Shown: positions 49,042 through 58,362, counted from the first letter of the stretch. The stretch is 64,000 bases of DNA from Sphingopyxis sp. LK2115 (GCF_014595975.1 NZ_JABWGQ010000060.1:236131-300130), one strand, 5' to 3'. Notes: generated by a model from the letters alone, not told the origin. Made by a program: numbers and translations.

Positions 49042-51510
49042 TTACTCCTTGTCTTCTGGGGGGCGGGCGGCAGGGTGACGCCCAAGCAGGTCGGCCGCCC
49101 AATCGAGGCCGGCTTGGGAGAGAAAGGTCGCGGCGAAGTCGGCCTGGCCCTTTTCGGCCAGCACCGCGTCTATGCGCTTCTGGCTGTCGGGATCGGACGC
49201 GCCGCACAACGCCAGCGCGATCGGGCCTAGCCCAAGCTCGAACAGCCGGTTGCCGCGCGCTGATTGCAGATAATATTGCCGCTTGGGCGTCGCGCGGCTG
49301 ACCAGTTCGATCTGGCGCGCGTTGAGACCGAAGCGGGCGTAGACCGTCTGGCCCTGCGGCTCGATCGCCCGATCATTGGGCAGCAAGATGCGCTGCGGAC
49401 AGCTTTCGATGATGGCCGGCGCGATCGTGCTGTCGGCGATATCGGCTAGGCTCTGTGTCGCGAACACGACGCTGACGTTCTTCTTGCGCAGCACCTTCAG
49501 CCACTCACGGATGCGCGCGGCGAACAGCGGGTGGTCGAGGAACACCCAGGCTTCATCCAGTACGAGAAGCGTCGGCCGCCCGGTGAAGCGCTCCTCGAGA
49601 CGATGGAACAGGTAGGTCAGCACGGGCGCAACGACGCCCGCCTGCCCCATCAGCGCTTCAGTCTCGAAGCACTGCACGTCGGCGATCGCTAGATCGTCTT
49701 CGGCGGCGTCGAGCAGGCGGCCGAACGATCCTTCGAGCGTATAGGGCGCGAGCGCCGATCGCAGCGGTGCCGATTGCAGCAGCAGCGACAGGCCGGTGAG
49801 CGTGCGTTCCTCGATCGGGGCGGTCGCGAGATTGGTGAGCGCCGACCAGACGGCCTCCTTGATCTCGGGTGTGAGCAGTACTTTCTCATGGGCGAGCAGC
49901 GCGCCGATCCATTCGGTCGCCCAGGCGCGTGCGTTGGAGCGATCGATGTGGCGCAGCGGCTGGAAGGCGATCGTTCGCCCGCCCACGTCATCGGCATGAC
50001 CGCTCTCGCCGCCAAGCCCGAGCGCGTGATGCGCGCCGCCCATCGCCAGCACGGCCGCGCGCGCCGAAAATCCCTTGTCGAAGACATAGACCTGGGAGTC
50101 TGGATATCGCCGGAACTGAAGCGCGAGCATTGCGAGCAGCACCGACTTTCCGGCCCCGGTGGGTCCGACGATCAGCATATGACCGACGTCGCCGACATGC
50201 GTGCTGAGACGGAACGGCGTCGAGCCGCTGGTTTCCGCATAAAGCAGCGGCGGACCGTCGAGGTGCGGATTACGCGCCGGTCCTGCCCATACCGAGGACA
50301 GCGGCATGAGATGCGCGAGATTCAGGGTGTGGACGATCGGTTGCCGGACGTTCGCATAGACATGGCCCGGCAGGCTCGACAGCCACGCCTCGACCACATT
50401 CATGCCCTCGCGGATGCAGGTGAAGCCGAACCCGTTGACGATGCGCTCGACCGCGCGGACCTTTTCCTCGACGCGGGCGCGGTCGATATCGGCAACGGTG
50501 ATCGTCGTCGTCAGATAGCCGAACGCGACATGATCGCCGCCGAGCGCCTGCAAGGCGAGGTCGGCATCGACCACCTTGTTGTCGGCATCGCTGTCGAGAA
50601 GCTGGACCGGCTGGTTGTAGATGACTTCGCGCAGCAGCGCGGTGATCGACTTTCGCTTGTTGAACCACTGCCGCCGCAGGCGAGTGAGCGCTTTGGTTGC
50701 GTCGGTCTTGTCGAGCGCAATGAAGCGCGTCACCCAGCGATAGCCAAAATCCTCATGGTTGAGTCCGTCGAGGATGCCGGGACGGCTCGCGTTCGGAAAT
50801 CCGAGGATGGTGAGCGTCCGCAGATGCTCGTCGCCGAGCATCGGTTCGAGCCCGCCGGTCAGCGGCGTGTCGGCGAGCAGCCCGTCCAGATAGATGGGCG
50901 TTTCGGGCACGGCGACGACATGGCGGCGCGCGGAGATCGCACCGTGGAGAAAGGTCAGCATTTCGCTGTCGCCGAGCGCGCGCACCTCGGGCATGAAGCC
51001 TCTGAACAGGTCAAGCGCACGATCCGTCTCGGCGATGAAGCCGGCAAGCGCTTGTCGCCAGTCGCGGCCCTTCGCGTCGTCGCTGCGCTCGATCAGCGCT
51101 CGGCCCGCCGTGTCCGCCTGATCGGGCGGAGGCAGGAGGGTGAGCGTCAGATAATAGCGGCTCTCGAAATGCGCGCCCGCGCTTTCGAACGCCGCGCGCC
51201 GTTCCTCATCGACCAGCCACGACGCCGCATCGGGAAAGCTGCTGTCGGGATAACCCAGCGCTTCGCGCCGCTCGGCCTCGAAATGGAGTGCCCAGCCCGA
51301 GCCGAAGCGCTTCAGGACATTGTTCGCCCGCGCGCAGGCGGCGACAAGCTCGGCTTCGGTGGCGGATTCTAGATCGGGGCCGCGGAACCTGAGGACGCGC
51401 AAAAAGCTGCCGTCCTTGTTGAGCACCACGCCGGGCGCGACAAGCGCCGCCCATGGAAGATGATCGGCGAGCCGGTCGGCCTTCTGACGGTATTCGCGCA
51501 GATTCAGCAT
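49042..51510 (-). CDS. trbE: Conjugal transfer ATPase TrbE (VirB4-like)
   Basis: 822 residues from ATG 51510, with AGGGG at 8 bases; the frame is open for over 100 codons upstream over trbD and is not used. The N-terminal part begins M-L-N-L-R-E-Y-R. Walker A is G-P-T-G-A-G-K-S, Walker B is T-L-L-V-L-D-E-A-W, and A-T-Q-S-L-A-D follows. TrbE/VirB4 energises pilus and channel assembly. It overlaps trbD by 7 bases. Confidence 0.95.
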   Translation of the reverse strand: MLNLREYRQKADRLADHLPWAALVAPGVVLNKDGSFLRVLRFRGPDLESATEAELVAACARANNVLKRFGSGWALHFEAERREALGYPDSSFPDAASWLVDEERRAAFESAGAHFESRYYLTLTLLPPPDQADTAGRALIERSDDAKGRDWRQALAGFIAETDRALDLFRGFMPEVRALGDSEMLTFLHGAISARRHVVAVPETPIYLDGLLADTPLTGGLEPMLGDEHLRTLTILGFPNASRPGILDGLNHEDFGYRWVTRFIALDKTDATKALTRLRRQWFNKRKSITALLREVIYNQPVQLLDSDADNKVVDADLALQALGGDHVAFGYLTTTITVADIDRARVEEKVRAVERIVNGFGFTCIREGMNVVEAWLSSLPGHVYANVRQPIVHTLNLAHLMPLSSVWAGPARNPHLDGPPLLYAETSGSTPFRLSTHVGDVGHMLIVGPTGAGKSVLLAMLALQFRRYPDSQVYVFDKGFSARAAVLAMGGAHHALGLGGESGHADDVGGRTIAFQPLRHIDRSNARAWATEWIGALLAHEKVLLTPEIKEAVWSALTNLATAPIEERTLTGLSLLLQSAPLRSALAPYTLEGSFGRLLDAAEDDLAIADVQCFETEALMGQAGVVAPVLTYLFHRLEERFTGRPTLLVLDEAWVFLDHPLFAARIREWLKVLRKKNVSVVFATQSLADIADSTIAPAIIESCPQRILLPNDRAIEPQGQTVYARFGLNARQIELVSRATPKRQYYLQSARGNRLFELGLGPIALALCGASDPDSQKRIDAVLAEKGQADFAATFLSQAGLDWAADLLGRHPAARPPEDKE

Positions 51511-51788
51511 GACAGATGCCCCTTCTGGCGAAGGTGGCGGACAAGGACCGGGGCGAAGTCGGGATCGCGCTTGGCGGCGAACACCGCGAGAGTGTGCCCG
51601 AACGCCCACATGGCCAGCCCGGCGATCCACTGCTGGAGACCGAGTCCGAGCGCGGCCGCGATCGTACCATTGACGATCGCGATCGCTCGCGGCGCCCCGC
51701 CAAGCAGGATCGGCTCGGCAAGCGCGCGGTGCATCGGCGCCTCGAACCCCTCGATATGGCTGGCGCCATAGGAATTTGGCGCGTTCAC
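51504..51788 (-). CDS. trbD: Conjugal transfer protein TrbD (VirB3-like)
   Basis: 94 residues from GTG 51788, which overlaps the trbC stop (GTGA); no ATG gives the right length. There are two membrane helices in the middle (A-I-A-I-V-N-G-T-I-A-A-A-L-G and I-A-G-L-A-M-W-A-F-G-H). H-R-A-L-A-E-P-I-L-L-G-G-A-P is the typical VirB3/TrbD start. Confidence 0.9.
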   Translation of the reverse strand: MNAPNSYGASHIEGFEAPMHRALAEPILLGGAPRAIAIVNGTIAAALGLGLQQWIAGLAMWAFGHTLAVFAAKRDPDFAPVLVRHLRQKGHLSC

Positions 51789-52138
51789 GAGATGAGCGCC
51801 CCGCCGCCGAAGCTGAAGAAGCTGAGGAAGAAGCTCGACGCCGCAAACGCGATCGACAGGCCGAAGATGATCTGGATGAGGCGCCGGAACCCGCCTGCCG
51901 TCTCGCCGAACGCGAGCGTCAAACCGGTGACGATGATGATGATCACCGCGACGATCTTGGCGACAGGACCCTGGACCGATTCGAGGACCTGCTGAAGCGG
52001 TTCCTCCCACGGCATGCCCGAGCCGGCGGCCTGCGCGGTGGCGGCGAGCGCAAGCCCGAGGCCGATGGCGGCGCCGGTGAGGAAGATGCTCCGACGATCG
52101 GGAATACGGGCAGGAATACGGGACAAGCGCATGGTCAT
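51785..52138 (-). CDS. trbC: Conjugal transfer pilin TrbC (VirB2-like)
   Basis: 117 residues. A signal peptide (F-L-T-G-A-A-I-G-L-G-L-A-L-A-A-T-A-Q-A) precedes a pilin of two hydrophobic helices joined by G-E-T-A-G-G-F-R-R. TrbC is processed and in some systems cyclised to form the pilus. The ATG at 52138 overlaps the trbB stop. Confidence 0.9.
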   Translation of the reverse strand: MTMRLSRIPARIPDRRSIFLTGAAIGLGLALAATAQAAGSGMPWEEPLQQVLESVQGPVAKIVAVIIIIVTGLTLAFGETAGGFRRLIQIIFGLSIAFAASSFFLSFFSFGGGALIS

Positions 52139-53157
52139 TCTCCTTGGGGTTCGAGGGCGTGGTCGGGAGTAAGGTCGAGGACGGCGTAGCCGCCGTCGGG
52201 ATCGAGGCCGGCGACGCGCGCGATCGTGTCGACGCGGCGCGCGAGGCCGCGCCCGGCGATGAACACGATCATGTCGATGGCGTCGGCGATCAGCCGGCGC
52301 GGAACGGTGACGACGCTTTCCTGCACGAGCTGCTCGAGCCGGTAGAGCGCCGACACTGCCGAATTGGCGTGGACGGTTGCGATGCCGCCCGGATGCCCGG
52401 TGTTCCAGGCTTTGAGCATGTCGAGCGCTTCGCGCCCGCGCACCTCGCCAACGACGATGCGATCGGGGCGGAGCCGCAATGTCGAGCGGACAAGATCAGC
52501 CATCGTGACGCCGCCGGCTCCGGCAGTGCCAATCGTACGCGTGCGCAGCCCCACCACGTCGGGCGCGGCGCATTGCAACTCACGCGTGTCTTCAATGATG
52601 ATGACGCGTTCGTCGAGGTGCGCCATCTCGGCGAGCAGCGCGTTGGCAAGCGTCGTCTTGCCCGAACTGGTGCCACCCGCGACCAGGATGTTCTTGCGCT
52701 CGACCACGGCCATCGACAGCAGTCGCGCCGTGTCGGCGGGCATGATGCCGTCCCGCACATAGTCGAGCAAAGTGTAGATGCGCGCCGCGGGCTTGCGGAT
52801 CGAGAAGCACGGCGCGAGGCTGACCGGCGGCAGGATACCCTCGAACCGCTCGCCCGCGCCTTCGCCGTGCGGTGGCAGCTCGGCTGACACGATCGGCGCA
52901 TTGCCATGAACCTCTGTCCGTGCGTGGCTGGCAACCAGGCGGATGATCCGCTCGACCTGCGCGGGCTCATATTTGGTGCCGGTATCGATCCGGCCTTCGC
53001 CGAGTCGATCAAGGCGCAACACGCCGTCCGGGTTCACCATGATCTCGATGACCACCGGATCGGCCAGCGCTGCGGCGATGGTCGGCCCCATCGCGGTGCG
53101 CAGCATCGCGCGCCGACGCCCTGCGGAATTATCGGAGCCGAAAAGCGTGTCGCTCAT
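52135..53157 (-). CDS. trbB: Conjugal transfer ATPase TrbB (VirB11-like)
   Basis: 340 residues. Walker A is A-G-G-T-S-S-G-K-T-T, then I-I-I-E-D-T-R-E-L-Q (Asp box), R-P-D-R-I-V-V-G-E-V-R-G (Walker B) and A-T-V-H-A-N-S (His box), as in VirB11 hexameric traffic ATPases. It begins in the coding end of the CopG gene (ATGA). Confidence 0.95.
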   Translation of the reverse strand: MSDTLFGSDNSAGRRRAMLRTAMGPTIAAALADPVVIEIMVNPDGVLRLDRLGEGRIDTGTKYEPAQVERIIRLVASHARTEVHGNAPIVSAELPPHGEGAGERFEGILPPVSLAPCFSIRKPAARIYTLLDYVRDGIMPADTARLLSMAVVERKNILVAGGTSSGKTTLANALLAEMAHLDERVIIIEDTRELQCAAPDVVGLRTRTIGTAGAGGVTMADLVRSTLRLRPDRIVVGEVRGREALDMLKAWNTGHPGGIATVHANSAVSALYRLEQLVQESVVTVPRRLIADAIDMIVFIAGRGLARRVDTIARVAGLDPDGGYAVLDLTPDHALEPQGE

Positions 53158-53579
53158 CGCCCACCTCCATTGTCTTTCGCGGAGGCAGCAAGCGTGCGCT
53201 GGCCGCTGGCGAGCGCTTCGCCGACGCGGGCAATGAACGCCTCGAAGCGGTCTCGGCCGATCGCACGCGCCGCTTCGTCGGCTTCGGCCAAAGGGGCCTG
53301 CACCATCAGTTCATAGCGGATGAACAGCGCCAGGCTCTCGAGCAGCACATGCCCGTCACGCTCGACACGCCCCAGCGCGAGCGACATGCGATCGAGCCGC
53401 TGGCTGAACTTGTTCTCCAGCTCGCTCGCCGCCTGCCGGTTGAGCCAGGCGGTGAGCGCGTCGGTGAGGATCGCCGATTTGGACGCGCCGGGCTGGCTCG
53501 CCAGCGCCTCGAAGCGGTGGCTCAGATCTTCGGGCAGGAAGAGCTGGTAGCGGACGCGGTTGGGTTTGATCGCGGCCAT
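53154..53579 (-). CDS. CopG-family ribbon-helix-helix protein of the trb operon
   Basis: 141 residues. The N-terminal part (R-V-R-Y-Q-L-F-L-P-E-D-L-S-H-R-F-E-A-L, then S-K-S-A-I-L-T-D-A-L-T-A-W-L) is a CopG-type RHH domain. The rest is helical with no motif. A CopG gene between traG and trbB is usual in Tn4371-type elements and probably regulates the transfer operon. Start ATG 53579 is 2 bases after the traG stop at 53582. Confidence 0.85.
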   Translation of the reverse strand: MAAIKPNRVRYQLFLPEDLSHRFEALASQPGASKSAILTDALTAWLNRQAASELENKFSQRLDRMSLALGRVERDGHVLLESLALFIRYELMVQAPLAEADEAARAIGRDRFEAFIARVGEALASGQRTLAASAKDNGGGR

Positions 53580-53581
53580 TG

Positions 53582-55609
53582 TCAGAAGTCCGGCAGCATG
53601 TCGGCGCTGCGACCCTGATTGATCGCGTGAGCGCGGATCAGCGTGCCGGTGGCGCCGGCCCGGTCCATCGCGTGCTTGTCGGCGATCGTGTCGGTGTCGT
53701 CGCTGTCCAGGCCGAGCAGGTCGAGCTGCTTTGGCGGCTCGGGTTTTTTGGCGGGTTCTTCGCCGAGGCCGGGGTGGCGCTGCTGTTGCAAGCCGCCGTC
53801 CTCATCCGCCTTCGCATCGTCATCGGGCTTGCCGAGCCGGGTATCGGGCGCGCGGACCAGTCCGCTCCAGTCGTTGGGGCGTGCCTGCGGCCGGTCGGGA
53901 TAGTCTCCGGGCGCGGGCTGCGGCGGCGGCGCGATCCGCTCGCGGAAATTGCGGTCCTCGTAATAGCGCAGCTTCCTCGCGCGGATCGGGGCCATGCCGG
54001 AGACAAGGACAAGCTCATCCTTGGGCGGGAGCTGCATCACCTCGCCGGTGGTCAGGAGTGGCCGGGCGGTCTCCTGCCGGCTGACCATGACGTGCGCCAG
54101 CCAGGGCGCGAGCCGGTGGCCGGCATAGTTGCGCATCGCGCGCTGTTCGGTGGCGATGCCGAGCGCGTCCGAAATCCGCCGCGCCGTGCGCTCGTCGTTG
54201 GTCGCAAACGCGACGCGGACATGGCAGTTGTCGAGGATCGAGTTGTGCTCGCCATAAGCCTTCTCGATCTGGTTCAAGGACTGCGCGATCAGGAAGGCGC
54301 GCACTCCATAGCCCGCGAGAAAGGCAAGACTGGTCTCGAAGAAGTCGAGCCGCCCCAATGCCGGGAACTCGTCGAGCATCATCAGGAGCTTGTGCTTGCC
54401 CGCCCTGGCGGGATCGGCATCGAGCTTTTCGGTGAGGCGGCGGCCGATCTGGTTGAGCACCAACCGCACCAGCGGCTTGGTGCGGCTGATGTCCGATGGC
54501 GGGATGACAAGGTAGAGCGAGACCGGATGGCCGGCCTCGACGAGATCGGCGATCCGCCAGTCGCAGCGCGATGTCACCGCGGCGACGGTCGGGTCGCGAT
54601 AGAGCCCGAGAAACGACATTGCGGTGGAGAGGACGCCGCTGCGCTCGTTCTCGCTCTTGTTGAGCACCTCGCGCGCCGCCGAGGCGACGACGGGATGGAT
54701 CTGCGGCGCATCCTTCGTGCCGAGATGATTGGTGGTCATCATCCGCCGGAGCGTGGCGGTGAACGGCCGCTGCGGGTCCGACAGGAATGTGGCTACCCGT
54801 GCGAGCGTCTTTTCTTCCTCCGCATAAAGGACGTGGAGGATCGCGCCGACCAGGAGCGAATGGGAGGTTTTCTCCCAGTGGTTGCGCCGTTCGAGCGCGC
54901 CTTCGGGATCGACCAGGATGTCGGCGATGTTCTGGACGTCGCGGACCTCATGCTCGCCGCGCCGGACCTCCAGCAGCGGGTTGTATTTGGCGGAAGCGGG
55001 ATCGGTCGGATTGAACAGCAGGACGTGGGAGAAGCGCGCGCGCCAGCCGGCGGTGAGCTGCCAGTTCTCGCCCTTGATGTCGTGAACCACGGCGCTGCCG
55101 GTCCAGCCAAGCAGTGTCGGTATGACCAGCCCGACGCCCTTGCCCGAACGGGTTGGCGCGAACGCCATGATATGTTCGGGGCCGTCATGCCGGAGATAGC
55201 GGCCGCGCGAGCGGCCCAGGAATACGCCGGCATCACCGTAAAGGCCGGCCCGCTCGATCTCGTTCGGCCTGGCCCAGCGCGCCGAACCATAGGTGGTGAC
55301 GTGACGCGACTGCCGCGCGCGCCAGAGCGAGCCTGCGATCGCCGCGCCGCAGCCGATGAAACCGCTCGCGCCGGCGAGCGCGCCGGCCTTGTCGAAAACA
55401 TGCGGCGCATAGGCATCGTAGTGATACCACCAGGGGAAGAGCGCCCAGGGACGATAGACCGGCGTGCTTCCAGCCATGAACCAGGCCGGACCAAGTTCGG
55501 GCTGGTAGGCGAGCATCGCCGCCGCCCATTGGGTCGCCGCCCAGAGGCCCGCGATCACGATTGCGAACACGACAAGGATCTGGCCGATGAGCAATTTGGT
55601 CGGGGTCAC
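53582..55609 (-). CDS. traG: Type IV coupling protein TraG (VirD4-like)
   Basis: 675 residues from GTG 55609, with GGGAG at 7 bases; ATG 55627 gives six extra residues and has no ribosome site. Two N-terminal membrane helices anchor it. Walker A is A-P-T-R-S-G-K-G-V-G, and the Walker B region is L-L-M-M-L-D-E-F-P-A-L-G, then A-Q-S-L-N-Q-I. The C-terminus is proline/aspartate-rich. It links the relaxase-DNA complex to the trb channel. Confidence 0.95.
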   Translation of the reverse strand: MTPTKLLIGQILVVFAIVIAGLWAATQWAAAMLAYQPELGPAWFMAGSTPVYRPWALFPWWYHYDAYAPHVFDKAGALAGASGFIGCGAAIAGSLWRARQSRHVTTYGSARWARPNEIERAGLYGDAGVFLGRSRGRYLRHDGPEHIMAFAPTRSGKGVGLVIPTLLGWTGSAVVHDIKGENWQLTAGWRARFSHVLLFNPTDPASAKYNPLLEVRRGEHEVRDVQNIADILVDPEGALERRNHWEKTSHSLLVGAILHVLYAEEEKTLARVATFLSDPQRPFTATLRRMMTTNHLGTKDAPQIHPVVASAAREVLNKSENERSGVLSTAMSFLGLYRDPTVAAVTSRCDWRIADLVEAGHPVSLYLVIPPSDISRTKPLVRLVLNQIGRRLTEKLDADPARAGKHKLLMMLDEFPALGRLDFFETSLAFLAGYGVRAFLIAQSLNQIEKAYGEHNSILDNCHVRVAFATNDERTARRISDALGIATEQRAMRNYAGHRLAPWLAHVMVSRQETARPLLTTGEVMQLPPKDELVLVSGMAPIRARKLRYYEDRNFRERIAPPPQPAPGDYPDRPQARPNDWSGLVRAPDTRLGKPDDDAKADEDGGLQQQRHPGLGEEPAKKPEPPKQLDLLGLDSDDTDTIADKHAMDRAGATGTLIRAHAINQGRSADMLPDF

Positions 55610-55908
55610 GTTGAAGCTCCCGCCCATACCGCCGGATGCGGTCGGGGCGCGGCTTCAAGACTCGGCTATGGGCCGCCCGAAATGAACGGAGCCGCTGGGG
55701 GCTGGTGGGTGACCGAAGGAGATCACTCGTCGGCGACTGACTCAATATTCCAGCTCTGTTCTTTTGATCGAGCTATGACCCGAGTTGATGATTCTGCCCT
55801 GTCGTTGTCCCTCGAGGTGGCACTGACCACCACACCGCACCGCCGATGACCCGCTACACCCTGCAAAAATCCGAGCTGCAAATTCGGGCTTGCGTGTCGG
55901 ATTATCAG

Positions 55909-55929
55909 ACATTATATCGCATTTAATGT
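55909..55929. promoter_or_regulatory. Inverted repeat ahead of the cargo operon
   Basis: ACATTA (55909-55914) and TAATGT (55924-55929) are perfect arms with a 9-base spacer, in an AT-rich stretch 22 bases before the first cargo gene. This looks like an operator/promoter for the XRE regulator two genes down. The rest of the 342-base gap between traG and this operon holds no gene. Confidence 0.5.
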
Positions 55930-55951
55930 AGTGAAATCGTGCGAGGCATGC

Positions 55952-56290
55952 ATGGCGACAATCGCTCCTCCGCAGCCCGCGGCAACCGCGTTTCCCAAAG
56001 CCGACGCCATTAGGGCGTTGGTCGACGAACTGCTGCAAGTGGCCAGGGCTGAGGCACAGGTGCGCGGAATTGCCCTGCCTCCGGAAAACCCGAAGATCAT
56101 CCAGGCGCCCGTGCCACTCGACTCCTTGTCCGTGGTCGACACGCTTTGCGCGGTGGAGCAGGTCCTCGACATCGAGCTTCGCGACAGCATCGTCCGCACC
56201 GGCGGCTACAATTCGATCGAGAAGGCGATTGACGACCTCCTCCCTAAGATCGAACGCGTCTGGGTTAAGAAGAAAGGGTCGAAGCCATGA
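55952..56290 (+). CDS. Acyl-carrier-protein-like small protein with DSL motif
   Basis: 112 residues from ATG 55952, with GAGG 6 bases upstream; a GTG 7 codons earlier is possible. Residues 48-105 resemble an acyl/peptidyl carrier domain: P-L-D57-S58-L-S-V-V-D-T-L, then V-L-D-I-E-L-R-D-S-I-V, G-G-Y-N-S-I-E-K-A-I-D. S58 is where a phosphopantetheine would attach. The first 45 residues form a helical extension. It overlaps the XRE gene by 4 bases. No acyl-transfer enzyme is nearby, so the domain could be a modified or non-acylated protein tag. Family assignment is by eye. Confidence 0.6.
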   Translation: MATIAPPQPAATAFPKADAIRALVDELLQVARAEAQVRGIALPPENPKIIQAPVPLDSLSVVDTLCAVEQVLDIELRDSIVRTGGYNSIEKAIDDLLPKIERVWVKKKGSKP

Positions 56291-56661
56291 CCAATCTCGC
56301 ACTCCGCCAGGAAGGCGACGAGCAGGAGCGGCGGCGCTTGGGCGACCGTCTGCGCGAAGCACGGAAATATCTCGGCCTCAAGCAGGAAGAAGTTGCTGCC
56401 TATCTCAAGATTCCCCGGACCGCGCTTACCGATATCGAGAATGGCCAGCGCCGCGTTGAAGCGATCGAACTGACGCGGCTTGCCCGTCTTTACCGCCAGT
56501 CGGTGGCCTATTTTACCGGCGAAGACGAGGCCTCCGCGAGCCTTCCCGCCGATGTCGCCCATCTGGCGCGACGCGTTGCGGCCTTGTCGACTGAGGACCG
56601 GGCCGAGCTGAGCCGGTTTGCCGAATATCTCCGCTCGCGGTCTGGCGGCGAACGGAGCTGA
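56287..56661 (+). CDS. XRE-family helix-turn-helix regulator
   Basis: 124 residues. An HTH_3 domain occupies about 18-72: L-R-E-A-R-K-Y-L-G-L-K-Q-E-E-V-A-A-Y-L-K-I-P-R-T-A-L-T-D-I-E. A helical C-terminal part with A-A-L-S-T-E-D-R-A-E-L follows. XRE genes paired with an ImmA/IrrE peptidase are regulators whose repression is relieved by proteolysis, and the next gene encodes such a peptidase 3 bases on. The operator at 55909-55929 is a plausible target. Confidence 0.9.
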   Translation: MTNLALRQEGDEQERRRLGDRLREARKYLGLKQEEVAAYLKIPRTALTDIENGQRRVEAIELTRLARLYRQSVAYFTGEDEASASLPADVAHLARRVAALSTEDRAELSRFAEYLRSRSGGERS

Positions 56662-56664
56662 TCG

Positions 56665-57675
56665 ATGGCGTCGGATTATGCGAGCGCGGTTCGCGCTGGT
56701 ACGATGGCAGCGGGCCGCCTGCATCGCGAACTCGATACGCGCGCACTGATCGAGACCCAAGGCGGCAGCGTCGATGTCTTCGGCGCGATCCATGCCGTGG
56801 GTCTACCCTTGCTGCTTCGTCCTCTGAAAGGCCTGCTCGGCGCCTATCTCAGCGCACCTGCTCCTGGCGTTCTCGTCACGACGGAACGACCGATGAGCAT
56901 CCAGCGCTTCACGGCCGCGCACGAACTCGGGCATTTTTCGATGCGACACGAGCCGAGCCTCGACGATGAGAGCATCCTGCGCCGGATGCCGATGTCGCCC
57001 GAACCGGGAAACAACTTCGAGGAAACCGAAGCCGACGCCTTTGCGATCGCCTTCATGATGCCGAAATGGCTGGTGCTCGCGCACAGCGCGCGACAAGGAT
57101 GGCAGATCGATCATTTCCGGCGCCCCAATGTCGTCTATCAGCTCTCGCTGCGGATCGGCGCCAGCTATGAGGCGACGTGCCGCACCCTGGTTCGCTACAA
57201 TCTGATTTCGCCATCGGTGATGACCGACCTGCTCCGGACGCAGCCGCGCAGCCTGAAGGTCGATCTCCTCAAGGACTATCGGCCCGACAACTATCGCGGC
57301 GACGTCTGGCTGCTGACCGAGCGCGATGCCGGCTCGCGGATCGATGGCAGTCGCAATGATCTTTTCGTGCTGCAGCTCGAAGAACATAGCGGCGGTGGGT
57401 ATCTCTGGGATCTCGACCAACTGATCGCCAGCGGCTTCGCCGTCGTTCGCGACGAGCGTGAGGCAATCGACGGCGATGGCATCGGTGGTCCCGTTGTCCG
57501 CCGTGTCACCGCGGCGCCCGATGCGCCGCGGCGCGGCCGCATGTCGCTCGACGAGCGGCGGCCGTGGCAGCCTGCGCCGGCCCTCACCAGCCTGACGCTC
57601 GATTTCGACCTCACCGGCCCGGAACAGACGGGCCTGTCGCGCGCCGAACGGCGGCACCTGCTCGAGGCCGCCTGA
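56665..57675 (+). CDS. ImmA/IrrE-type metallopeptidase
   Basis: 336 residues. The zinc motif is A-A-H86-E-L-G-H90 followed by a Glu-rich helix with N-F-E-E-T-E-A-D-A-F-A-I, as in ImmA/IrrE proteins that cleave XRE repressors. Residues 190-336 form an extra domain with no motif I know. Compared with ImmA, it is longer, so it may be a sensor. It lies between the XRE and the papain-like genes, all in one operon (spacing 3 and 6 bases). Confidence 0.88.
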   Translation: MASDYASAVRAGTMAAGRLHRELDTRALIETQGGSVDVFGAIHAVGLPLLLRPLKGLLGAYLSAPAPGVLVTTERPMSIQRFTAAHELGHFSMRHEPSLDDESILRRMPMSPEPGNNFEETEADAFAIAFMMPKWLVLAHSARQGWQIDHFRRPNVVYQLSLRIGASYEATCRTLVRYNLISPSVMTDLLRTQPRSLKVDLLKDYRPDNYRGDVWLLTERDAGSRIDGSRNDLFVLQLEEHSGGGYLWDLDQLIASGFAVVRDEREAIDGDGIGGPVVRRVTAAPDAPRRGRMSLDERRPWQPAPALTSLTLDFDLTGPEQTGLSRAERRHLLEAA

Positions 57676-57681
57676 CGCCCC

Positions 57682-58362
57682 ATGATCGATATCGTCCGTG
57701 ACCTTCGGCCGCTGTTCGGGCCTGCGCGCGATCAAGGCGCGCGGCCGACATGCCTCGCATTCGCCGCGAGCGACACCCACGCCGGGCTTCGCGACGGCTG
57801 GGCACCGCTGTCGTGTGAATTCGCCTTTCATGCCGCGCAGAAACGGGCGGGCAGACCGCCGACGAGCGGCGCACTGCTATCCACAATGCTGGACGCGCTA
57901 CGGCTCGATGGCCAACCCGACGAGAAAGGCTGGCCGTATCTGGCAGCGGTTCCAGCCGATCATCGACTGTGGACGCCGCCAGCGACCGTTGGCCCGCTCT
58001 ATGGCCGCAACGGACAGAGGGATGGAACCGACCTGTCATCCATCCTTGCCGCGCTGGATCGTGACACGCCGGTGCTCATGCTGACGATGCTGTCACGGTC
58101 TTTCTTCCAGCCGCGCGGTGATGGCGTCGTCGATCCGGCGAACGACGAACTCCCCGAGCCAGCGCAACGGCACGCGGTCGTCGCGGTCGGGCATGGAACC
58201 GTGGACGGCACCCCGGCCATTCTCATCCGCAACAGCTGGGGACCAGGTTGGGGCTTGGAAGGCCACGCCTGGCTTACTGAGCGCTTTCTAGCGCCGCGCC
58301 TTTTCGCCACGGCAAATTTGACGGAGGAAGTCGATGTATCTTCCCATACCGCCGCAGCCTGA
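57682..58362 (+). CDS. Papain-like (C1 family) cysteine peptidase
   Basis: 226 residues. The papain catalytic residues are in order and spacing: Q18 and C24 (Q-x5-C in R-D-Q-G-A-R-P-T-C), H164 in R-H-A-V-V-A-V-G-H and N184 in R-N-S-W-G-P-G-W-G. No signal peptide or propeptide is present, so it acts in the cytoplasm. Bacterial C1 peptidases of this short form are uncommon next to XRE/ImmA. It overlaps the thymidylate synthase-like gene by 29 bases, implying coupled translation. Its target might be the carrier-like protein or a host/phage protein. Confidence 0.85.
   Translation: MIDIVRDLRPLFGPARDQGARPTCLAFAASDTHAGLRDGWAPLSCEFAFHAAQKRAGRPPTSGALLSTMLDALRLDGQPDEKGWPYLAAVPADHRLWTPPATVGPLYGRNGQRDGTDLSSILAALDRDTPVLMLTMLSRSFFQPRGDGVVDPANDELPEPAQRHAVVAVGHGTVDGTPAILIRNSWGPGWGLEGHAWLTERFLAPRLFATANLTEEVDVSSHTAAA

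Noticed and set aside
53579..55849. Plus-strand open frame of about 750 codons
   Set aside because: Antisense to traG, which has complete coupling-protein motifs.
55742..56362. Minus-strand open frame over the carrier-like gene
   Set aside because: The opposite strand has a good start, ribosome site and overlap with the XRE gene.
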